A stretch of 17,033 bases of DNA from Mollicutes bacterium PWAP (GCA_019661745.1 JAIFTM010000042.1:1-17033), one strand, 5' to 3'. Shown: positions 6,943 to 15,185, counted from the stretch's first letter. The notes: generated from the sequence alone by a model not told the origin. Program-made: numbers and translations.

Positions 6943-8784
6943 ATGAATAAAAAAAGAATATTTTATTTAATGAATGTTGAAACATTTTATGATTCAAATA
7001 AAGATGGCATTGGTGATATTAAAGGAATTGAAAAAAAACTTGGTTACTTTAAATATTTAGGTGTTGATACATTAGTAATTCAAAAAGTTATGTCAAATGA
7101 ATTATTTTCATTAAGAAAATCAATTGGAACAAATGAAGAATTAAAATTGCTTACTACTAAAGCTAAACAAATGGGAATAGATATTTTGATTGAATTTGAT
7201 TATTTAAAATTAAATCAAACAATTGAAAAATATTTAAAAAATACTACTGGAGAAATGATATTAAGTGCTAAATTCAAAAAGATTATTGAAACTCTTTCTT
7301 CTTTGGTAACTAAATATAGTTCATTAGGTGTAGCTGGATTTGAATTTATTCGTTTTTCTTCATTAATGAATGATAAAGACAAAATGCTTAAATCAATTTC
7401 GTTTATATATAAAAAAATTAAAGAAATTTCTCCTAAATTTATTATTAAGGGGAGTAGTTCTTTCTTTGATTTTGAAGATACTGATAAAATTACTTATGGA
7501 GAAAATAAAGCTTTTGATTATTTTACAAATAAAAGATTAAGTTTTGTTGGCGCTTCTAAAGAAGAAAACTATTGAGTAAAAAAACAAAGAAAAACTACTC
7601 TACTTTTAGGTAGAATGATTAATAAATTTTATAGAAGAAAAGACAATTCTCAAGTTATAAGTTTTGGTTCGCGCTTTATTGGTCGTTTTATTGAACGTTG
7701 AGGAAATGATTCGAAATATCACGAACAAAGTGCCAAAGCAATTTTTATTATGAAAGTTATGATAACTACTTCTATTTCTATTTATGCGGGAGATGAATTT
7801 GGGGTTTTAAATAAAGAGTTTACATCATTAAATGATTTTAATGATGTAGAAATTGATATCAAAAGACAAAGATATTTATCAAATAATAAAAAACGAAAAA
7901 ATAGTAACTTTTTTATAGAACAATCTATTTTAAATAAAGAAGCTTCAGAAACTTTAATACCTTGAAATTCTAATTTTAAAACCAATTATGGATTTTCAAA
8001 AGGAGAAACAAATTTTTCCGCTCCCAAAAAAAGTATTTTATTTAATATTAAAAATCAAGTTTTAAATAATAATTCTGCTATTAACTTTGCTAAAAAATTA
8101 ATTAATTTTACTAACAGTAAAGAATATTTAAAATTTTATAATGATGCTGAATTTTCTGTTGGTGGAACTATTTTGAATGTTCTTACTTATAAAATAATGG
8201 GCACAAACAACAAAAACATTATTGTTGTTATAAATTTAAGTGATGAACCTAGAAGAATTAAAAAATATAAAAAATATAAAATTTTATTTTCTAGTTACAA
8301 TGATATTACTAAAAAACCTCATGTTTTAAGATCTTATGAAGCACTTATTTTAACTTCAATAGAAGAATTGGAAGAATTAAAAAAAGAAGATATTTTTAAA
8401 AAAGAAAATACTCAATTAAAAGAAGCAGTTATTGAATTGAATAAAAGTTCACAAGAAAAATTAAATGAAATCAAACAACAAGTTAATATTAATGAATCTT
8501 ATAAAACAAATGAAATTAATGTTTTTGAAGAAGAATCTATTGAAGGCGATGATTCAATTGATAAATTAGAAGAAGATTTGATTGAAATATCAACAAAAGA
8601 AATTAATATTGACTTTGGTGATGTGATTGATGAGACAACTTTAAATACTATTGCTATTAGTTTAGATGAAAACATAAAATATGCAAACAGAGATTATTCT
8701 CAAGGCAGTACTCGCTCAGAAGAAGAAATAGCAGCAACTATTGAAATGTCTGAAGAAGAAATAAGAAAAGCTTTAGAAGATTAA
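6943..8784 (+). CDS. GH13 (alpha-amylase family) homologue lacking catalytic residues, with acidic C-terminal tail
   Basis: The protein is 613 residues. The N-terminus (FYDSNKDGIGDIKGIEKKLGYF) is that of oligo-1,6-glucosidase-type GH13 enzymes, including the DxNxDGxGD calcium loop at 17-25. Residues 248-290 keep the family's R…R-GND…Y…SAK…IYAGDEFG framework. The active site is gone: where the family has GFRxD, this has GFEFI (132-136); the general-acid Glu is Ser171; NHDQPR is SRFIGR (243-248); and the DxVxNH motif is absent. Residues ~440-613 form an acidic, coiled-coil-like extension rich in Glu, ending in several …EEEI… runs. No signal peptide is seen. Three Trp are UGA. It sits between housekeeping genes with its own promoter and terminator. 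The frame is intact, so this is a maintained non-enzyme rather than a pseudogene; its role is unknown. Confidence 0.85.
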
Positions 8785-8809
8785 AAAAAGATCATTTTTT
8801 GATCTTTTT
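8785..8809. terminator. Bidirectional terminator between the GH13-like gene and dus
   Basis: AAAAAGATCA (8785-8794) pairs with TGATCTTTTT (8800-8809) around TTTTT. Both strands read a stem followed by T residues, so it can serve both convergent genes. It directly abuts the plus-strand stop, and its 3' end overlaps the minus-strand stop codon. Confidence 0.8.
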
Positions 8810-9797
8810 ATAATGAATTTTTAAATTCCATAATGCGTTCTCACATAATTTCTTTTGTATCGGATTTAATAATTGATTTATAAATTTCTTTATCTCCGCT
8901 TTTGAACCTTTTTAATCAATGAGAAGCAATATTTTTTGTTTTCAAAAAAGCAAATTTGCTTTCTTTAGAATCTCTTTTTCTTTCTTTTGAAAGATATGAA
9001 TAATATTTTTTTAAATAATCTATAGTTACATTAATTGTTGGCATATTTTCGTAACTTCCTGTATTTAAATAATCAATCATTTGTTTTAAAACAAAAATAT
9101 CATCTCTTGCACTACGCGCAACCATTATCGCATCTACACCCGTTGTTTCAATCATTCTTTTTGCATCTTCGGGAGTTCAAACATCTCCATTTCCAATAAC
9201 AGGAATAGAAACATGTTCTTTAATTTGTCTAATTTTATCTCAATCAGATTTTCCTTGATACATTTGGGCTCTTGTTCTTCCATGAACGGCAATAGCTGCA
9301 GCACCATTTTCTTCTGCTGCTTTAGCAACTTCTAAGTATGTAAGAGTTTCGTCATCTCAACCAATTCTTATTTTTATCGTTAAAGGTTTTTTAATTGCTC
9401 TAGAAACCTTTTTAACAATTTCTCCTACTTTATTTGCATCTTTTACTAAAGAAGAACCTGCATTACTTTTTATTGCAACTTTTTGGACCGGGCACCCCAT
9501 ATTTATATCTATAATTGCAGCATTCGAATTTTTATCATAAAATTTTGCTGCTGCAACATAATCTTCAATTTCTCCACCAAAAATTTGCAACGCAACAATC
9601 CCTTCTTCTTTTTCAATTTTTGCATATTCTAAAGTTCTTTCAGAATTATATTTTAAACCAACATTGGATGTCATTTCTGTATAAGTTAAGCTTACTCCCA
9701 TTTCTTTAGCTATTTTTCTTAATGCAATGTGTGTTTCTCCTGCCATTGGAGCTAATATTACTTTTTCTTTAATTTCTACATTTCCTATTTTAAACAT
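8808..9797 (-). CDS. dus: tRNA-dihydrouridine synthase (DusB-like)
   Basis: The 329-residue flavoprotein is predicted to reduce uridines in the tRNA D loop using FMN and NAD(P)H. Visible motifs are LAPMAG (15-20), the catalytic Cys102 in INMGCPVQKV, KIRIGWDD, VHGRTRAQMYQGKSDW, IPVIGNGDV and GVDAIMVARSA, followed by the all-helical tRNA-binding domain. Usual members have PMAGVTD; here it is PMAGETH. About five Trp are UGA, so the gene splits into fragments under the standard code. The start at 9797 is the first ATG after its -10 box and leaves no leader. It diverges from the gene at 9851 and converges on the GH13-like gene. Most mollicutes carry one Dus, and the DusB-type assignment is by overall resemblance. 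Confidence 0.92.
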
Positions 9798-9803
9798 AAA
9801 ATA

Positions 9804-9809
9804 ATTATA
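9804..9809 (-). promoter_or_regulatory. -10 box (TATAAT) of dus
   Basis: On the minus strand TATAAT is followed by six bases (TATTTT) and then the ATG. This again predicts initiation of transcription at the start codon. Confidence 0.6.
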
Positions 9810-9837
9810 TTTTAATTTTTTTATAAAATGTTTTTAT

Positions 9838-9843
9838 TATAAT
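9838..9843 (+). promoter_or_regulatory. -10 box (TATAAT) of the DUF2188-like gene
   Basis: A perfect TATAAT is followed by 7 nt (AAATAAG) and ATG 9851. It lies 28 nt from the divergent dus -10 box, so the two promoters overlap in their -35 regions and may interfere with each other. Confidence 0.6.
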
Positions 9844-9850
9844 AAATAAG

Positions 9851-10255
9851 ATGGATAAATTAAATAAACAAAAACAAAAAAAAGAAGCTCAAAAAAAAGA
9901 AGCTCAAAAAAAAGAAGCTCAAAAAAAAGTTAATAGAAAAGCGGGAGCAATAAAAGCAGCAGAAACAAGAGCCAAAAATAAAAAAATTGCTGAGTCCAAA
10001 AAAGAAAAAAGAGTTATTGCAGGTAAAAAAGCTGCAGAAACAAGGGGAAAAAACGAATACTTAATTCAAAAAACTTCTGATGGAAAAAAATGAGAAATTA
10101 GAAAAAGAACTTCTGGTAGAGCAACAAAAACTTTTAAAACAAAAAAAGAAGCTCAAGAATTTTATAAAAATATTAAAAATGCAAATGGCAAAAAATTAAT
10201 TACTAAAAAGAAAGATGGAAAAGTACAAAAAGTAGTTAAAAAAGTTATTAAATAG
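9851..10255 (+). CDS. Basic protein: Lys/Ala repeats plus a DUF2188-like domain
   Basis: The 134-residue protein is very rich in Lys and Ala, with one UGA-Trp (residue 81). Residues ~10-27 are tandem KKEAQ repeats. Residues ~30-68 hold two copies of a KAAETRxKN motif (AGAIKAAETRAKN and AGKKAAETRGKN), reminiscent of histone-H1-like or KGG-type basic proteins. Residues ~70-128 (W-EIRKRTSGRATKTFKTKKEA…NGKKLITKKKDGKVQ) match the pattern of the small DUF2188 domain, a strand-rich fold ending in a helix and a KDGKxQ hairpin. A nucleic-acid-binding role is inferred from charge and composition; the domain has no assigned function that I can state. Its leaderless-type promoter is divergent from dus. 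Confidence 0.75.
9875..9928 (+). repeat. 15-bp in-frame tandem repeat (KKEAQ), three full units and a partial
   Basis: The unit CAAAAAAAAGAAGCT begins at 9875, 9890 and 9905, and a fourth partial copy begins at 9920. The DNA copies are identical. Each holds an A8 run. Unit gain or loss stays in frame, while slippage in an A8 run would shift the frame. Confidence 0.95.
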
Positions 10256-10271
10256 TTTTTATAATAGTTTG

Positions 10272-10295
10272 AAAATCATTTTTATGATTTTTTTT
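10272..10295 (+). terminator. Terminator after the DUF2188-like gene
   Basis: AAAATCAT (10272-10279) pairs with ATGATTTT (10284-10291) around TTTT, and further Ts follow. Confidence 0.75.
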
Positions 10296-10359
10296 ATTAA
10301 ATTTAAATAAATTTTTCAAAACAAATAATCTTAGTTTTTTATATTTATAAAAATAACAA

Positions 10360-10365
10360 TATAAT
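10360..10365 (+). promoter_or_regulatory. -10 box (TATAAT) of pyrH
   Basis: TATAAT lies 32 nt before the pyrH ATG. The short leader contains the Shine-Dalgarno AGAGGT (10388-10393). Confidence 0.45.
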
Positions 10366-10397
10366 TAATTTAGTATATTTTTATAAAAGAGGTAGTA

Positions 10398-11093
10398 ATG
10401 AAAAAAATTTTAGTTAAATTAAGTGGAGAAGGTCTTTCTACAAAAGAAAATATTTTTGATAAAAAAATTATTGATCAAACAGCTAAACAATTAGTAACTT
10501 TAAGCAAAAAAGGATATTCTGTTTCTGTAGTAGTCGGTGGAGGAAATATTTGAAGAGGTGCTGAAAATAATTATATTCAAAGAAATAGAGCTGATTATAT
10601 TGGGATGATGGCAACAACTATTAATTCATTAGTTTTACAAAGTGCTATTGAAAAAAATGGAGCTGATTCAATAACACTTAATTCATTTTTTATTGATGAA
10701 AGAATTTGTGAGTACTATACTGTAGAAAAAGCAAATAAATATTTAAAAGAAGGCAAAATTGTTATATTTAGTGGAGGCATAGGCAGACCTTACTTTTCTA
10801 CTGACTCAAATGCTGCTCAAATTAGTAGTGAATTAAAAATAAAAACTATTTTAATGGGAAAAAACGGAGTTGATGGTGTTTATGATATGGATCCTTCTTT
10901 AAATAAAAAAGCAAAAAGATTTGACAATTTAACTTATGATGATCTTATTAACAAAAATTTAAAAGTAATGGATCAAACTGCAGTAATCATTTCTAAAAAT
11001 TCCAATATTGAAATTTTAGTTTTTAACATTAATGAAAATGATTCTCTTAATAAAGTTTTAAATAATGAAATTTTAAATACTAATATTAAATAA
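10398..11093 (+). CDS. pyrH: UMP kinase
   Basis: The 231-residue protein belongs to the amino-acid-kinase fold and phosphorylates UMP to UDP with ATP. UDP then leads on to UTP, the substrate of the CTP synthase encoded upstream. Motifs are KILVKLSGE at the start, VVVGGGNIWRG, the RADYIGMMATTINSL segment, IVIFSGGIGRPYFSTD, and the GVDGVYDMDP nucleotide-binding loop. Trp in NIWRG is UGA, which hides the first 69 residues from a standard-code gene finder. The Shine-Dalgarno AGAGGT lies 4 nt upstream of the ATG. The RDD-like gene follows after 62 nt. Confidence 0.96.
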
Positions 11094-11107
11094 ATCTTTT
11101 TTATATA

Positions 11108-11113
11108 TATAAT
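11108..11113 (+). promoter_or_regulatory. Possible -10 box (TATAAT) of the RDD-like gene
   Basis: TATAAT lies 42 nt before the next ATG, within the AT-rich gap after pyrH. No strong terminator separates the two genes, so co-transcription with pyrH is also possible. Confidence 0.35.
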
Positions 11114-11155
11114 AAATTTGTCTTAATTTTAAGATTTAAAAAAAGGAAAAATAAC

Positions 11156-11542
11156 ATGGCAGATAATAAATCTAAATCAAATTCTAAATCTAACGAAGTT
11201 AGAGATGGATCTTTGGTTAAAAGAATACTTGGTGGAATAATTTCTGGAATTGGTCCTTTGTGAATAATTTCAATTATTTTATTATTTATGAAAGGCACTA
11301 CTCTAGGAGGAATGATTTTTGGTTACAAAGTAATTGATAAAAGTTCTGGGAAAGATGGTTCTGAAGATGCTTCAGTAGCTTTAAGATACATTATATGAGG
11401 ATTTTTAGACACATTACTTTATGGATTAACTTTTTTCATTTGATGACTTTTAAGAAATGTTTTATTTCTAGAAAGTAAATATGACTGAAAAGAATTTAAA
11501 GAAAAACAAGCTAACGTTGTTAAAATTTGAACAACAAATTAA
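11156..11542 (+). CDS. Small RDD-like integral membrane protein
   Basis: The 128-residue protein is invisible under the standard code because all six of its Trp codons (residues 36, 81, 96, 97, 111 and 125) are UGA. A short hydrophilic Ser/Lys/Asn N-terminus precedes one hydrophobic segment (~24-45). Then comes a GTTLGGMIFGYKVIDKSSG motif (47-65) and ALRY (75-78), which resemble the RDD family signature GxTxGKrllGlrVvd…RaxxR. A long hydrophobic region follows (~78-104), and the C-terminus is charged. RDD proteins are small membrane proteins of mostly unknown function, some proposed as transporters. This copy is short, with two or three membrane segments. An AAAAGGA sequence lies 9 nt upstream of the ATG. 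Confidence 0.75.
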
Positions 11543-11556
11543 TATTTTTTTAATTT

Positions 11557-11586
11557 AAAATCACATTTTTTGTGATTTTTCTTTTT
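11557..11586 (+). terminator. Terminator after the RDD-like gene
   Basis: AAAATCACA (11557-11565) pairs perfectly with TGTGATTTT (11571-11579) around TTTTT, followed by TCTTTTT. It is one of the strongest hairpins in the window. Confidence 0.85.
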
Positions 11587-11604
11587 ATCATTATTTTAGA
11601 ATGG

Positions 11605-11610
11605 TAAAAT
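11605..11610 (+). promoter_or_regulatory. Extended -10 box (TGG-TAAAAT) of the tail-anchored protein gene
   Basis: TAAAAT preceded by TGG forms an extended -10 element (TGn). Six nucleotides separate it from ATG 11617, and there is no ribosome binding site. This is another predicted leaderless start. Confidence 0.5.
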
Positions 11611-11616
11611 ATAAAT

Positions 11617-12177
11617 ATGATACAAAAATTAAAAAAAGAAATTTCATTAAAAAAAAATGAAAAACAAGTAGAAACAAAAAAAATGAATTTTAAGGAAAAT
11701 TCAATACAAGAAATTATGTTAAAAGAAATTCAATTTGAAAGAAATTCTTTGGAACAAAAAATTTCCAATATGAAAGATTGATTTAAAATAAGTATTTTAG
11801 AAGGTATGAATGAAACAAAAGCAAAAAAATATTCAAATAAAAATATTCAAAAATATAAAAAAAATCTTTCTATTGTTAATGAATATGAAAAATATGATAT
11901 GAATTTAGCAAAAGAAAAGGATCTCTTAATTTTAAATTATTTTGAAAAAAACAAATCATTAGCAAAAAACAATGATAAAAAATCTAAAAAAATTATTTTT
12001 AAAAATAATAAATCAATAAAAAAAATAAGTAAAAAAAATAAAATTCTTATAACTTTAGATATTAAAAGAAAGAAAAAAATGAAAAACACAATTTTATTAT
12101 TAGGGTTAACAATTTTATTAATTGCTTGTTTTTTGGTCTTTCTAGATTCAACCGATGTTATTAGAACAATTAATTAA
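11617..12177 (+). CDS. Lys-rich tail-anchored membrane protein, unknown function
   Basis: I do not recognise this 186-residue protein. Residues 1-150 are hydrophilic, very rich in Lys and Asn, with heptad-like helical stretches near the N-terminus (residues ~1-55) that could form a coiled coil. The positively charged stretch KRKKKMK (150-156) precedes one hydrophobic helix (~157-176), and only ten residues follow. This is the layout of a tail-anchored protein with a cytoplasmic body. The LLIAC in the helix resembles a lipobox but is at the wrong end of the protein to act as one. One Trp (residue 55) is UGA. Base composition is even more A-rich than the neighbours. No clear terminator follows before the valS leader. 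Confidence 0.75.
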
Positions 12178-12374
12178 TAATCAAAGATGTAGATTTAAAT
12201 TACAAATACTTTTTTAGAGTTAATAGCAATGATAATATATTTGCAAGGAGTAATATAATTTAGTTATTATTAATAAACAGTTTAGACGCTATATATGATA
12301 AAGTAAGAGCCTTTTTGAAGTTGGTAAGTTAGTACTTCAAGTTTTGCTTTTTTTAATTTTTAAAAGGAGTTTCA
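12178..12374 (+). promoter_or_regulatory. Untranslated leader region of valS with attenuator-like hairpin
   Basis: This ~200-nt gap holds no credible protein gene. It has a TATAAT at 12254-12259, which would give a leader of ~110 nt. A two-part hairpin lies at 12305-12351: AAGAGC with GCTTTT as the outer stem and TTGAAGT (12315-12321) with ACTTCAA (12334-12340) as the inner stem. A T7 run (12348-12354) overlaps its 3' end, directly upstream of the valS ribosome binding site. The hairpin loop begins TGGT. A tRNA-responsive (T-box-like) attenuator is conceivable for a tRNA synthetase gene, but the conserved T-box sequence is not present. Confidence 0.4.
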
Positions 12375-14852
12375 ATGAACAAAAAATATGAACCAAAAAA
12401 ATTTGAACAAATAATCAATAAAAAGTGAATTGATACAGAAGTTTTTTCAAAACATGATAAAACCAAAGAACCATTCACAATTATACTTCCGCCCCCAAAT
12501 GTTACTGGTAAATTACATCTTGGACATGCTTGAGATGGTTTTATTCAAGATACAATGATTAGATTTAATAAATTAAATGGAAAAGATGTTTTATTTATTC
12601 CTGGTATGGATCATGCAGGAATTGCAACTCAAGCAAAAGTTGAACAAAGAATTTGAAAAGAAGAAGGTTTAAAAAAATCAGATATTGGTAGAAAAAAATT
12701 TTTAGAAAAAGTTTGAAATTGAAAAGAAGATTACGCAACTATTATTAGAAAACAATGAAATAAGTTAGGATTAGCTTTAGATTATAAAAAAGAAAGATTC
12801 ACTATGGATGATGGGTTAATAGAAGCTGTACAAAAAGTTTTTATTAAAATGTATCGTGATGGACTTATATATAAAGGTATTAGAGCTATTAATTGAGATC
12901 CTGTTCTTGAAACAACAATTTCTAATATTGAAGTTATTTCAAAAGAAACCAATTCAACAATGTTTTATTTTAAATACCCTATTAAAAACAGCGATAAATT
13001 TGTTGAAATAGCCACTACTCGTCCAGAAACTCTTTTTTCAGATGTTGCAATTGCAATTAATCCTAATGATGAAACAACTGCATGAATAAAAAATAAAACT
13101 ATAATTAATCCACTCTCTAAAAAAGAACTTATTGTTTTCACTGATGAAAAAATTGAAATAGGAAAAGGAACTGGAGTAATGAAAGTATCTGCTCATTCAG
13201 AAATGGATATAGATATGATTAATAAAAGAGATAATTTAGAAGTTATAGAAACCATAGATAAACAAGGTAATTTAAATGAATTAACTGGTAAATATAATGG
13301 AATTAATAGAAAAAAAGCCAGACTAATGATTGCTTCAGAAATGGAAGAATTAGGATTTTTAATTAAAAAAGAAACAATCAGAAACATTGTTGGTTATTCA
13401 GAAAGAACTGGAGAACCAGTTGAAACACTAGTTTCTTCTCAATGATTTATTAAAATGGAAAGTTTAGCTCAAAAATTATTAAATTCTTTAAATAGTAAAG
13501 ATAAAGTTATTTTTCATCCTCATAGATTTGAAGATGTTCTTAGAAAATGAATGGAAAATATTCATGATTGAACAATTAGTAGACAACTTTGATGAGGCCA
13601 TAGAATACCTGCTTGATATAAAGATGATGAACTAAAAATTCAATTAAAATCTCCTGGAGAAGGTTGAGTTCAAGATGAAGATGTTTTAGATACTTGATTT
13701 AGTTCCGGTATTGCTCCTTTTAGTTTTTTGGGTTGACCTGAAAATTTGGAAAATGTTGAACATTATTATCCTACTTCATTGTTAGTTACAGGTTATGATA
13801 TAATTTTTTTCTGAGTTGCTAGAATGTATTTTCAAGGACTTGATTTTATGAAAAAAGTCCCTTTTAAAGAAGTTCTTATTCATGGCCTTATTAGATCTTC
13901 TGATGGTAAAAAAATGTCTAAATCTTTAGGAAATGGAATTGATCCAATGGATGTAATTAAAAAATATGGATCCGATTCATTAAGATGATTTTTATTAACT
14001 AATTCCACTCCTGGGAATGACATAAGATATTCTGTAAAAAAAATTGAAAGTTCATGAAATTTAAATAATAAAATTTGAAATATTTCAAGATTTATTTTAG
14101 AAGAAATGAATGAAAGTCAATATAAAATGACAGAATCTGATAAATGAATTAAAGCTAAATTTGAAATTCTTAAAAATTTTGTTAAAGAAAAAATATTAAA
14201 ATATGATTTTACTTTAATAGGTAAAGAAATTAATAATTTCATATATAAAGATTTATCATCAAGTTATATTGAAATGTCTAAAGAAACGCAAAATCAAAAA
14301 TTTGCCAAAAATTTATTAAAAGATTTATTGGTTTTCTTACACCCTTGATTACCTTTTATTACTGATAAAATTTATTCATTATTTAATAATGGTGAATTAT
14401 TTGATAACATAATAATTTATTCAAATCATAAATTTGATACTAAAGAAATTGATTTAACTTTAAGTATTATTGAATCAATAAAAGAATATAAAACTTTCAA
14501 AGAAATTAAACATTCTAAACATATTAAATTTTCTTCAAATAAAGAACTTTCTAAACTGCAAAAACAATTAATTTTAAAATTTACTTCTGCAAAATATGAT
14601 AATAATTTAAAAAATGGCGCAAAAATTCAATCTTCTTCTTTTATTTTAATTATTGAAATGACTGAAGAAGATATTAAAAAAGAAAAAGAAAGAGTATTTA
14701 CAAGAATAAATAAATTAAAAGAAGAAATTAAAAGAGCTAGAGGCATGTTATTAAATGAAAGTTTCATTTCAAAAGCCCCTGAAGAAAAAATAATTTTGGA
14801 AAGAAAAAAACTTATTGAATTCGAAAAGGAATTAGATATTTTAAATAAATAA
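12375..14852 (+). CDS. valS: Valyl-tRNA synthetase
   Basis: The protein is 825 residues, slightly short of typical bacterial ValRS. It charges tRNA-Val with valine. Class I signatures are HLGH (48-51) after PPPNVTGKL, and KMSKS (513-517) in [13 protein letters not shown]. The CP1 editing domain follows the first half of the Rossmann fold, with [13 protein letters not shown] and [14 protein letters not shown], where most ValRS have AHDPND. The anticodon-binding helical domain follows 520. The last ~60 residues (from [13 protein letters not shown]) are the usual C-terminal coiled-coil arm. Many Trp are UGA. The ATG has AAAAGGAG 5 nt upstream. It converges on rnpB, with no clean intrinsic terminator visible at its end. 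Confidence 0.96.
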
Positions 14853-14894
14853 AATAATATTTTAAACAGTTTATTTTGTTTTTTTATTTTTTAA

Positions 14895-14920
14895 AATAAA
14901 AAAACAACCAAAAGGTTGTT
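14895..14920 (-). terminator. Terminator of rnpB
   Basis: On the minus strand AACAACC (14920-14914), TTTT loop and GGTTGTT (14909-14903) form a perfect hairpin followed by TTTTTTTATTTT. It begins immediately after the predicted mature 3' end. Confidence 0.85.
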
Positions 14921-15185
14921 GCACAATAAGCCGCGTTCTGTTTTTCAGATGATCATTTATCTACCTTACGGTCTTTGATGTAGTTCATTTCCATAATCAA
15001 AGTTCCCCTACCAAATTTGGGTTTCTAGCTCGCGGAGTTTACCGCGTTTCACTCTAAATTAATAGCTCGTCTCTGTGGCACTTGTCGTCTAAGCTAGGGT
15101 TTATTGGACCCTACACGGACCCTACAACCATCTCAGGTTGTGCTAGCGCGGACTTTCCTCTGCTTTCACAGCAATCATCTAGTGC
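14921..15185 (-). ncRNA. rnpB: RNase P RNA (M1-type ribozyme), compact form
   Basis: On the minus strand the conserved core is unmistakable: GAGGAAAGTCC near the 5' end, AGTGCCACAGAGACGA in the middle, the GTGAAACGCGGTAAACTCC segment containing the GGU that pairs with tRNA CCA, AAACCC…GGTAGGGGAAC, and CAGAACGCGGCTTA near the 3' end. The 5' GCAC pairs with the 3' GTGC to close helix P1. RNase P RNA is the catalytic subunit that cuts the 5' leader from pre-tRNAs. The predicted length is about 265 nt, much shorter than the usual 350-400 nt. The ends were set by the -10 box at 15192-15197 and by the terminator. Confidence 0.93.

Noticed and set aside
6943..8784. Calling the GH13-like gene a functional alpha-glucosidase
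   Set aside because: The nucleophile, acid/base and stabilising residues are all replaced in the motif alignment, so no hydrolase activity can be claimed.
9875..9928. CRISPR-like array
   Set aside because: Repeat units are 15 bp with no spacers and lie in frame within a protein gene.
12090..12135. Lipoprotein signal (LLIAC) in the protein at 11617
   Set aside because: The motif is at the C-terminal end of the protein, after 150 hydrophilic residues, so it cannot be a signal peptide.
12229..12258. Nine-codon leader peptide (ATG at 12229) before valS
   Set aside because: It has no convincing ribosome binding site, contains only one Val codon, and ends on top of the likely -10 box, so chance is the simplest reading.
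12178..12374. Definite T-box riboswitch call for valS
   Set aside because: The conserved AGGGTGGNACCGCG block and a clear Stem I with specifier loop are not visible; only the position and a TGGT loop fit.
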